From Mucilaginibacter sp. OK098 (GTDB lineage: Bacteria > Bacteroidota > Bacteroidia > Sphingobacteriales > Sphingobacteriaceae): a DNA stretch of 64,000 nucleotides. The stretch's first letter is position 1. Each line of letters begins with the position of its first letter. The position numbers were made by a program, and so were the translations under genes. Below are positions 43,610 through 51,329 of this stretch, piece after piece. The notes beneath the pieces were generated by a model. It searched no databases, had not been told where the DNA came from, and saw only the letters and a program-made list of their open reading frames with translations. Location of the stretch: NCBI RefSeq assembly GCF_900142915.1, contig NZ_FRCM01000014.1, positions 21,284 through 85,283 of the forward strand. The letters are read 5' to 3'.

Positions 43610-45973
43610 TTAATATTTTGAAATGGAATAACTGATGCCTAAACTATAAATACGTGGTGGTGCGGCGTTGTAAGTATCACCATATTGGTTGCTGGTTACC
43701 GTAGTCGCATACAGTTTATTGGTTAGGTTAAGCACATTAAACCAAACCCCTGCCCCTTTTAAAACATCCTGCTTAAACTCATAGCCTAAACGCAGGTTAT
43801 AAGTATCATAGCCGGAATAAGTTTTGGTATTTGCCGGGTTGGTGTAGTATTTATCAATATGCTGCCACTCAGTCGCGATGCGGAAACCGGGCAGGTACAA
43901 TGGTTTATAGGTAAGCTCCGAATTTGCTATCCATGCAGGGGCGTTGTTCATCCGTTTACCATTATAGTTAATGGTATAGCTTTGGCCGGTTGAATAATTG
44001 GTTGCCACCTCGCTGTAATCAATATAGGTGTGCTTTGCATTGGTGCCGCTAAACCTAAAGGTAAGCTCATGCACAGGTGCATAGGTTAATGAATATTCAA
44101 TACCTCTGTGCCGGGTAGCGCCCGCGTTTTCGTTTTGAGTAGTATTATCCGACAGTAACTGGTTGATGATCTCGTTATGCCCCTCCAGGTCATACAGGCT
44201 GATCTCTGCATACAGTTTTCTGTCGAAAGCAGAGAACCAGCCGCCAATTTCGTAATTATCAAAAGTGGCCTGCTTTAAGCTAACCTGCTGGCGCGAACTG
44301 TAAAGATCGGTGGTTTCGGGTGGTTGAAAACCTACGCTGTAGTTGGCATAAAAGCCAGAATTGCTACCAAGATCATACGTTAAACCCAGCTTAGGGGCAA
44401 CTATATTAAAGTTATTGGTTTCCTGTTGTTTGTATTTTGTTTGCCCAACCGGCAGGCCGTTATCAAAATTATAATGCACACGGTCATACCTTAAACCCAT
44501 TACTATCCTTAATGCTTCGGCAGGTTTTATCTCGTATTGGGTATAAGCAGCGGTGTTAAAAAGTCTGATCTTATACTGATCAATATATTTACCGATATTG
44601 GTAAAGCCTGTATAATAGTTATTGGCTACATCCTTTTGAATATCCAGAAATTGCGCGTAATATGAGCTTGGACTATCATCCAAATAAGCGCCAACTATCA
44701 GGCGTGAATGCAAAAAATCGAAATCCGATCGGTGCTGGGTAAGTAAACCATAGCTTTGAAATTTCAAGTCATTTACCTGGCCGTTCGAGCTTAGGTAGTT
44801 TCCGCCGGCATCGCGCACATCCGAAATATAATAGCTTGGCAATTGCGCGGTTGAGTTATTCCTGAAAAAGGCGGTAAAAAACGTACTGTTCTTATCATCC
44901 CACTTATGGTCAACCCGCGAGCTGGCCCTCAGTGCATTTACCTTGCGGTAGGTAAAGCGCTGGTTGCTGCCATAGCTTTTGTTATAAAAATGGGCGCTAT
45001 CCAAGCTACCCGGCGTTTGCGTATCCAAGTTATTGTACGATGCTTCGGTAGTTAATTTGGTATCGTTATCAAAATCATACGTGGTTTTGATGTTGCCTGA
45101 GTATTTATCAAAATCAGAATAATCCTGCCAGCTATCTTTTTGATGGGCAATGTAACCACCCGCATATAAACCAAACTTACCCGATGTAAAACCACCATCG
45201 GCATCAACCCTTTTGTAATGATAATTATCGCCCTGAACGGATAGATCACCTGCGTAGCCTGTTGGCGGCCCCTGGGTTATAAAGTTAACAGCTCCGCCGA
45301 TAGAATTGCTGCCGTATAGCGAAGATGCAGGACCTTTAATAACCTCAATATCCTTTACGCCTGACATGTTGATCTCATACAGCGAATTATGGTTAAAGAT
45401 CCCTGTTGGGCGAATGGGCAGCCCGTCCTCCATATATAAATACAGTGCATTATACGTTATGGGCTGGCGGATGGCCATGGTGTGCTGCTCGTTACCAAGA
45501 TTCACCATGTATACACCTGCTACTTTATTTAACAGCTGATACAGGGCGGTTGCTTTAGTATCTTTTATCTGGGTAGCGTTTATTTGAGTAATTGCAATCG
45601 GCGCTTCCCGGCGTGCCTGTTTTTCGCGGCTGGCAGTCACTATTACGGGTTGCAGATCAAGCGTTGAAGGCTCCATAACAATGCTTAAGCCTTTGCTGTT
45701 TGCAAGGTTTTCCAATTTCATTAGCTTATCGGTATAGCCTATCATTGTAAACTTTAGCTGACGGACACCGGTGATTGAAATTTCAAACTTCCCCGCGGTG
45801 TTTGTTTTTGCAAAGGCTTTTGATGTTGTATTACTGCTATCAACATTGCAGATCATCGCACCAGGCAGGGCTTCATGCGTAAGCGCATCAGTAACCGTTC
45901 CTTTTATTGTTTGACCAAATGTGAGTGATACGGAAATGGATAAAAATATAATCAGGATTAAATATCGTTTCAT
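43610..45973 (-). CDS. TonB-dependent receptor, probable metal or siderophore uptake
   Basis: 787 residues. Signal peptide ends SVSLTFGQ, then a carboxypeptidase-regulatory-like domain (about 23-105), a plug (about 118-225: ATALYQLLNKVAGVYMVNLG, IEVIKGPASSLYGSNSIGGAVNFITQGPP) and a barrel ending in YSLGISYSISKY. The plug and barrel (GFQPPETTDLYSSRQ, NYEIGGWFSAFDRKLYAEISLY) have the style of ferric-siderophore receptors rather than SusC. It is followed at once by the PepSY protein and HMBD lipoprotein, so it probably imports iron or copper complexes. Confidence 0.9.
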   Translation of the reverse strand: MKRYLILIIFLSISVSLTFGQTIKGTVTDALTHEALPGAMICNVDSSNTTSKAFAKTNTAGKFEISITGVRQLKFTMIGYTDKLMKLENLANSKGLSIVMEPSTLDLQPVIVTASREKQARREAPIAITQINATQIKDTKATALYQLLNKVAGVYMVNLGNEQHTMAIRQPITYNALYLYMEDGLPIRPTGIFNHNSLYEINMSGVKDIEVIKGPASSLYGSNSIGGAVNFITQGPPTGYAGDLSVQGDNYHYKRVDADGGFTSGKFGLYAGGYIAHQKDSWQDYSDFDKYSGNIKTTYDFDNDTKLTTEASYNNLDTQTPGSLDSAHFYNKSYGSNQRFTYRKVNALRASSRVDHKWDDKNSTFFTAFFRNNSTAQLPSYYISDVRDAGGNYLSSNGQVNDLKFQSYGLLTQHRSDFDFLHSRLIVGAYLDDSPSSYYAQFLDIQKDVANNYYTGFTNIGKYIDQYKIRLFNTAAYTQYEIKPAEALRIVMGLRYDRVHYNFDNGLPVGQTKYKQQETNNFNIVAPKLGLTYDLGSNSGFYANYSVGFQPPETTDLYSSRQQVSLKQATFDNYEIGGWFSAFDRKLYAEISLYDLEGHNEIINQLLSDNTTQNENAGATRHRGIEYSLTYAPVHELTFRFSGTNAKHTYIDYSEVATNYSTGQSYTINYNGKRMNNAPAWIANSELTYKPLYLPGFRIATEWQHIDKYYTNPANTKTYSGYDTYNLRLGYEFKQDVLKGAGVWFNVLNLTNKLYATTVTSNQYGDTYNAAPPRIYSLGISYSISKY

Positions 45974-46020
45974 ATAAACTTTTTGAGGAGCGGGCTCCCC
46001 GTTAATGTATTTGTGTGTAA

Positions 46021-46167
46021 TTATGCAGGCATTAAAAGCCGTACACGTTTATTAAAATCACCAAAATCCACAGCCATACCAATCCACTTGTGTAAAGGGA
46101 TCGACTTTTCGAGCCATAAATAATGATGGATCACAGCAATTATTAAAGCAGCGGCTATCCCATGCAA
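46021..46167 (-). other. Possible small membrane ORF (TTG start), low support
   Basis: The frame is open from the stop of the Cys-motif gene at 46213 down to a TAA at 46021. From the TTG at 46167 it encodes 48 residues: a hydrophobic helix (LHGIAAALIIAVIHHYLWL) followed by a basic tail ending RVRLLMPA. There is no ATG and no clear promoter. It fills the gap between two metal-cluster genes, so it is recorded but not asserted. Confidence 0.2.
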
Positions 46168-46212
46168 TAAGCACGGGCCGGATGATTTAATAAACTGCAG
46201 AAAAGAGGATAT

Positions 46213-46584
46213 TTAACTTAATTGCGGAGGGCGGAACAGCGTTCCGTTAAATTGAGCCAACCCGCCTGGGGGATATGGCGTGTTAATAATGTGAAGCAAC
46301 TGGTTTTGAAATTTTATTAGCGATGAATTATTGATAGCCGCCTCCTGGAAAAGATTTTTTTGCGACTGGTGTTCATCACTCTTTTCACTTTCCTGTGTTT
46401 GTTTAATTTTCTTTTCAAGATAGCATTTACCTTCACAATGCATCCAGGGCTCATCAATGTTTTCACAAAGATTCGCGGCAATATAATTCCTGTTCAGCTC
46501 AAAACCAGCGAAGATAAAGAACCTCGAAAAGTTAGCCGCCAGTGTAGAAACTATTATTAGATAGATGACTCCCCGTCGAAGCAT
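46213..46584 (-). CDS. Small single-TM protein with Cys/His motif (metal-cluster associated), paralogue 1
   Basis: About 123 residues if started at the ATG at 46584, chosen because its N-terminus (MLRRGVIYLIIVSTLAANFSR) then aligns with the paralogue at 49082-49468; a longer form would start at a TTG at 46620. One N-terminal membrane helix is followed by FFIFAGFELNRNYIAANLCE, then PWMHCEGKCYLEKKIKQ. The spaced Cys residues (C ... HCxGKC) with a neighbouring His suggest metal binding or a disulphide on the periplasmic side. The C-terminus ends LFRPPQLS. The family has no function known to me. The TonB receptor gene at 46643 ends 58 bases upstream in the same direction. Confidence 0.65.
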   Translation of the reverse strand: MLRRGVIYLIIVSTLAANFSRFFIFAGFELNRNYIAANLCENIDEPWMHCEGKCYLEKKIKQTQESEKSDEHQSQKNLFQEAAINNSSLIKFQNQLLHIINTPYPPGGLAQFNGTLFRPPQLS

Positions 46585-46642
46585 ACTTAACATCAACAGA
46601 ATATATTTATTTGAGATCAATGCTTAATTTATTTATATCTGT

Positions 46643-48922
46643 TTAAAAGAAAAACGCTACCCTTAGCTTCGCAAAAAACGGGGTTCCCGGTGTAAAGCTC
46701 ATCTGGTCAACAGGGGCGGTTTCATTTCGTAATTGGGTCACTTCCTCGGCCTCAAACTCATTCCATTTGGTGTTCAAAAGGTTTTCAATTGATAAACCCA
46801 GTTCATACCGTTTTTGAGTGTAGTTCAGTTTCAAATCAGTAACATAATAGCCATCGGCGGTTAGGGTATAATTTCCGTTGCCAGGCCTTTTGTGCATATA
46901 ACGATAGCTGATGCCGCCATTAATACCGTTGTTAAATTTAAAATCCAGGCCACCGGTGCTGGTAAAGGTTGGGGCAAGCGGTAAATAGTTTTCGCCATTT
47001 GCTTCACCTACCAAGCGTGGTTTAGCCAGGTTCACATTCAAATCAGCAAACAGCCATTTGGCTAACTGATAACGTGCCGAAAGATCAATGCCTTCCCTGC
47101 GGGTTTTGCCTCCCGGTTCAATGGTACCATCATCGGTATATACAAATTCCTGTTGCAGGTATAAATACCATAGCGCGGCATTAATATAAAGGTGAGGTAC
47201 TGGTTTCCAGTTTAATCCCAAATCGGCACCATAAGCAGCAGGCAAGGTTTGTAAACCGCTATTGCCTATCACTGCACGCGCATCATTGGAATGAAAACCT
47301 TTGCCCGCTTTTAAATAAAACTGTACCTGCTCATTAGCCGTGTACTGGATGTTTACCTTCGGACTTATTACTGCCTTATTTTGTGTGCTATCGTGAAAAT
47401 TAAAGTGCAGGTAATCTACTCTTGCACCGGCATTAAACAGCCATTTCCCGGTTTCCAATGTTTCATCAACATAAGCATTCAGGCTATTTTCTTTGATATT
47501 GCCCTGGCTTATGGCATCTAAAAACTGGTATTTTTCTGTAACATTACTGTATAATGTTCCATAAGTTCTGTCCATACGGTCGCCGATGCCTAAGGTCGAG
47601 ATCAATGTAGCATTACCCAAATAACTGCGTTTACTTAGCTTTCCGTTATACCCATATAGGTCTCTTGTTTCATTCTGAAACCTTTCATCGCCATTAACAT
47701 CATCCTCAGCAAAAAAAGTAGAGTTTACATGGAGCTGAAAGGTATAATGGGTGTAATACAACTGGTTTTCCAATGTCCAGTTGTTTTCCAGGTCGGATGC
47801 AAGCTTTACAATAGCATTGGTGCGGGTGCTTTTGCCATTCTGTGCACTGTCAATTGTACCAAAGCGATTGATAGTATTTGCCGCTGCCAGAATTTTAATT
47901 GCATTGCCGTTATCGTCAATAGCAGTTGTTCCGGCAGCTACTACCCGCTCTGGGATCTCGCCAGATGGTGTCCAGCTGGTGCTAAAGGTAGATGCGCTGA
48001 TGGAGAGCTTATTATTCTGACCCAACTGTTTGGTGTATTTGCCAAATAAGTTGAAACGTTTATAATGTTCCGCCAGTTGGAAAGGGCCATTGGTATAATT
48101 GTATTCACCGGCTATATAAGCGTTCTCGCCATTTTGTTTGGCTTTGCCGCCAAGCAGATCAACCACTCCTGCAACCCTGTAAGTATCAAATTGGCCACCT
48201 TCCAGGCTGATCATGCTTTTATCCAGCGCATCCTTAGTTGTGTAGTTAAGATATCCGGCAGTTGTGAAATCGCCCTTATCGGTATAATATGGCCCTTTGC
48301 CAAAATCATAGGAGGCTACTGTTTCGGGGATTAAAAAATGCAGATCAGCATACCCTTGCCCATGTACATGCGATACCATGTTTACCGGCAAACCATCTAC
48401 AGAAACATTCAGGTCAGTGCCATGGTCGGCATCAAAACCCCTGATAAAGATCTGCTCGGCCTTGCCACCACCCATATGCTGCGCTATGAACAGGCCGGGC
48501 ACCAGGCGCATCAAATCCTGCGATGAATTTACGGGCCTTAAGTTAAGATCCAAAGCGCTAAGCGTATGGAACGAGTTATTGCTTAAATGCGGAGAGATCA
48601 CCACCTCGTTAAGGTCGATCTGCCCATGGGTTAAAGCAATAACCAACCTTTGATCTGAGCTTTTAACTTGCACAGATCTTTTTTGATAACCCATATAGGA
48701 TATGGTTAAAGTAAGCGTATCAGACGTTAAAGAGAGCTGAAAATTTCCCCACTTATTAGTTGCGGCAGATTGTTTGTTTGCATAAACAAATGCGTATTCT
48801 ATTGGCTGATGAGTAATATTATCAACTACTTTTCCCTTAAAAATATGCTGAGCCATTGCAAGAGGCATAGTAAAAAATGCTGCAGCCAGCAATAACACTT
48901 TTTTGAGTGTACGTTTATTCAT
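46643..48922 (-). CDS. TonB-dependent receptor, probable metal uptake
   Basis: The ATG at 48922 is preferred (759 residues) because it gives a clean signal peptide, MNKRTLKKVLLLAAAFFTMP then LAMAQ; the in-frame ATG at 48970 would add 16 non-hydrophobic residues. A carboxypeptidase-regulatory-like domain (about 27-105) precedes the plug (about 115-225), which carries the marked His-rich segment GFDADHGTDLNVSVDGLP then VNMVSHVHGQGYADLHFLIPE and FGKGPYYTDKGDF. This HGQGYADLHFL motif marks a receptor subgroup whose ligand is often guessed to be a metal chelate; the His residues support that. The barrel ends in the aromatic KLRVAFFF. It is flanked by the two Cys-motif small genes. Confidence 0.9.
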   Translation of the reverse strand: MNKRTLKKVLLLAAAFFTMPLAMAQHIFKGKVVDNITHQPIEYAFVYANKQSAATNKWGNFQLSLTSDTLTLTISYMGYQKRSVQVKSSDQRLVIALTHGQIDLNEVVISPHLSNNSFHTLSALDLNLRPVNSSQDLMRLVPGLFIAQHMGGGKAEQIFIRGFDADHGTDLNVSVDGLPVNMVSHVHGQGYADLHFLIPETVASYDFGKGPYYTDKGDFTTAGYLNYTTKDALDKSMISLEGGQFDTYRVAGVVDLLGGKAKQNGENAYIAGEYNYTNGPFQLAEHYKRFNLFGKYTKQLGQNNKLSISASTFSTSWTPSGEIPERVVAAGTTAIDDNGNAIKILAAANTINRFGTIDSAQNGKSTRTNAIVKLASDLENNWTLENQLYYTHYTFQLHVNSTFFAEDDVNGDERFQNETRDLYGYNGKLSKRSYLGNATLISTLGIGDRMDRTYGTLYSNVTEKYQFLDAISQGNIKENSLNAYVDETLETGKWLFNAGARVDYLHFNFHDSTQNKAVISPKVNIQYTANEQVQFYLKAGKGFHSNDARAVIGNSGLQTLPAAYGADLGLNWKPVPHLYINAALWYLYLQQEFVYTDDGTIEPGGKTRREGIDLSARYQLAKWLFADLNVNLAKPRLVGEANGENYLPLAPTFTSTGGLDFKFNNGINGGISYRYMHKRPGNGNYTLTADGYYVTDLKLNYTQKRYELGLSIENLLNTKWNEFEAEEVTQLRNETAPVDQMSFTPGTPFFAKLRVAFFF

Positions 48923-49081
48923 GTATGTATTAGTATAAAGAAGATTATTTAGCGTTAGATAATGCACCAATAGCCGCTGATTTAAAATCAGTCAAAAAAA
49001 TTGGAAACAGAACCAGGCAATACAAACCACTACTTTTCCAGTATAGCAAACTGCCTGGCGAATGGATTTGAATAAAAGAAA

Positions 49082-49468
49082 TTATACTAATGATTTGGGT
49101 GGACGGAAGATAGCATCAATATAATGGTTTGTATATTGATAGGTGTATTGAGGGAATGAACTTTTATTATCATCTAAAATAACAGGTTCAATAAATGCTA
49201 ATTTGAAGGGTTCCTGGAAAAAAGAAACTTCCAGTCGGCTAAAATTATCTTTAGCAGCTTCTTTTCTTTCGTTTTCCTGGGCTTGTTTAATTTTTTTTGC
49301 GAAGTAGCATTTACCATTACAGTGCAGCCAGGGCTTATCCCGGTTTTCGCAAAGATTTGCGGTAATATAATTCTTGTTCAGCTCAAAACCCGCGAAAATA
49401 AAGAACCGCGAGAAGTTAACTGCAAGCAATGAAAAGATGAGAAAATAAGCCGTTAGTTGTTTTAACAT
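49082..49468 (-). CDS. Small single-TM protein with Cys/His motif (metal-cluster associated), paralogue 2
   Basis: 128 residues. N-terminal membrane helix (TAYFLIFSLLAVNFSRFFIF), then GFELNKNYITANLCE with Cys40 and PWLHCNGKCYFAKKIKQ with His49, Cys50 and Cys54, a charged linker and a C-terminal IFRPPKSLV. The segment from FSRFFIFAGFELN to KIKQ is nearly identical to the paralogue at 46213-46584, while the C-termini agree only in FRPP. A promoter match lies so close upstream that the mRNA would start within a few bases of the ATG. Function unknown; proximity to the metal receptors suggests a metal role. Confidence 0.65.
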   Translation of the reverse strand: MLKQLTAYFLIFSLLAVNFSRFFIFAGFELNKNYITANLCENRDKPWLHCNGKCYFAKKIKQAQENERKEAAKDNFSRLEVSFFQEPFKLAFIEPVILDDNKSSFPQYTYQYTNHYIDAIFRPPKSLV

Positions 49469-49475
49469 GCTGCCG

Positions 49476-49506
49476 CAAATTTACAGGCTGAAAGCTGAAA
49501 TGTCAA
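49476..49506 (-). promoter_or_regulatory. Candidate promoter of the Cys-motif gene, giving a nearly leaderless transcript
   Basis: On the - strand TTGA (49503-49506), 19 bases, then TAAATTTG (49476-49483), a perfect -7 match. The expected transcription start is 0-3 bases before the ATG at 49468. Confidence 0.5.
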
Positions 49507-49654
49507 GCTAATTGCCGTATTTAATAGTACGAGCGAAAAATAGTTATGGTTGTTTTAGCACTGTATTATAGTTTTTGATCTTTTATTGATGATCTAAATA
49601 CAACTAAAATCAGGCAGGCTTTATTCTATCCTTCTTAATTGTTATTTTTATATC

Positions 49655-51313
49655 ATGACCCTTAATTATCGCATAGCTATTTTGTTATTTGCTCTCTTCG
49701 TTTATCTACCTGCAAAGGCAATAATGAAGATTGATACAACCCCTAAAAGAATGATAATGCCTGTTAACAGGATGTCATACCCTACCAATGATTTTCTAAT
49801 ATATTTTAAAGAAGGTATTGTACAGCTTAAACAAGACAGCTTTGAAAAAGGCAGCCGATTGTTGTTAACCGCTGTGCAGCATGCTGAATCGCTAAAAAAG
49901 ATATATCGTGCTTTTCCTTATTTTGGATTGGAATTGTTTGACCTGATTAAAGATATCAACAGCGGTTTACTATCTCCGGAAGAGAAAAAGCTTGGGTTTT
50001 CATTCCTCAAATTAACACTTACACAAGAGATTCCTCCAAATGAAAAATTGCTGGCAGCAGAGTTCAAGCATGCGCCAAATACTATCTTTACCCGGCGCTT
50101 AAAAATTTATGTGTTATCTATGAGTAACAGTCCGAAAACGGGCCGGGAACTGGATGAATTATTAAAGGATAAGCCACTGCTCATTACTGCAAACCTTTTA
50201 AAGGCCGAATATCTTTACGAAGAAGAAAAGTATGAAGAGAGTATTCATCTTTGTGACAAGATTATTAAGCTATCGCCAGAGTATGCTTATGCATATCATT
50301 TACGGGGGAAAAACTTTTCCGGCAGTAACGAGTCTAAAAAAGCCATAGCTGATTTTAAAGAAGCTATCAGGCTGTTCCCCGAAGAAGACGAAACATATTA
50401 TGACCTCGCCAATGTCCAGGTTGAAACTGATAATTATAGGGATGCGATTGACAACTTTTATAAAATAAAAAGAGTCAATTCTAATTATATTTTATATAGA
50501 TATAACCTGGCCCGCTGTTATAATGGCCTCAATATGAGAGACAGCGCCCTATATCATATTGATAAGTATATTTTATTATACCCTGATAACTCTTATGGAT
50601 ATAACATTAAAGGAGATATTTATTACGCTAAAGAAGATTATACTACTGCCATAGAAATATATACCCACGCTATCTCACTAAATCCAACAAAAGCATCATT
50701 ATATGAGGACAGGGGAGATGCTTATTATTATGACAAAAAATACGAGAATGCAATCTCCGATTTTAAAAAATCTGTTTCGCTTGATAAGCACCGCGCTTAT
50801 ACGACCGACAGGATAGGCGACTGTTATTATCAACTTAACGCTTTTGATAAAGCTATTCCTTACCATCAAAAAGCTATCGGGATAGATTCGTCATATAAAT
50901 ATGCATATGTGAGCTTAAACATGGTTTATAATAGAACAGGCAATTATTTAGCAGCAATTGCCAATGCAAAAAAAGCCATTCAAATAGATAGCACTTATAG
51001 CAGCGCTTATGGAGATCTTGGTTGGACATATTACCTTACTGGCAATTTTGATGCTTGTATTGAATACTCATACAAAGCTATTAGATACGATGAAACAGCT
51101 ACCTATGCTATGTTTAATATAGGTTTGGCTACCCTTTGTAAAGGCAATTTTGAAAAGGCAAAAGAAATTTATAGTTACTATGTTACCCGCTGCAAAGAAA
51201 AAGACTACAATATTTCGGCGGGAGCCTTTGAAGATTTAAATGACCTTATAAAAAAGGGCAAGTTTGTAACAGAAGCAAGGTATATTTTAGATCACATATT
51301 TGAAGCAAAATAA
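49655..51313 (+). CDS. Exported tetratricopeptide repeat (TPR) protein
   Basis: 552 residues; an N-terminal signal-like helix (MTLNYRIAILLFALFVYLPAKA) suggests periplasmic location. From residue ~180 to ~530 there are about ten TPR units in a row, with the usual W/Y-x-L-G/A-x-x-Y ... A ... P pattern, e.g. AYAYHLRGKNFSGSNESKKAIADFKEAIRL, then TTAIEIYTHAISLNPTKASLYEDRGDAYYY and ISDFKKSVSLDKHRAYTTDRIGDCYYQ. TPR arrays bind partner proteins; the partner is unknown. It is convergent with the outer membrane barrel gene, with only 16 bases between the stops. Confidence 0.85.
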   Translation: MTLNYRIAILLFALFVYLPAKAIMKIDTTPKRMIMPVNRMSYPTNDFLIYFKEGIVQLKQDSFEKGSRLLLTAVQHAESLKKIYRAFPYFGLELFDLIKDINSGLLSPEEKKLGFSFLKLTLTQEIPPNEKLLAAEFKHAPNTIFTRRLKIYVLSMSNSPKTGRELDELLKDKPLLITANLLKAEYLYEEEKYEESIHLCDKIIKLSPEYAYAYHLRGKNFSGSNESKKAIADFKEAIRLFPEEDETYYDLANVQVETDNYRDAIDNFYKIKRVNSNYILYRYNLARCYNGLNMRDSALYHIDKYILLYPDNSYGYNIKGDIYYAKEDYTTAIEIYTHAISLNPTKASLYEDRGDAYYYDKKYENAISDFKKSVSLDKHRAYTTDRIGDCYYQLNAFDKAIPYHQKAIGIDSSYKYAYVSLNMVYNRTGNYLAAIANAKKAIQIDSTYSSAYGDLGWTYYLTGNFDACIEYSYKAIRYDETATYAMFNIGLATLCKGNFEKAKEIYSYYVTRCKEKDYNISAGAFEDLNDLIKKGKFVTEARYILDHIFEAK

Positions 51314-51329
51314 TAGTTCTCAGATTAAC

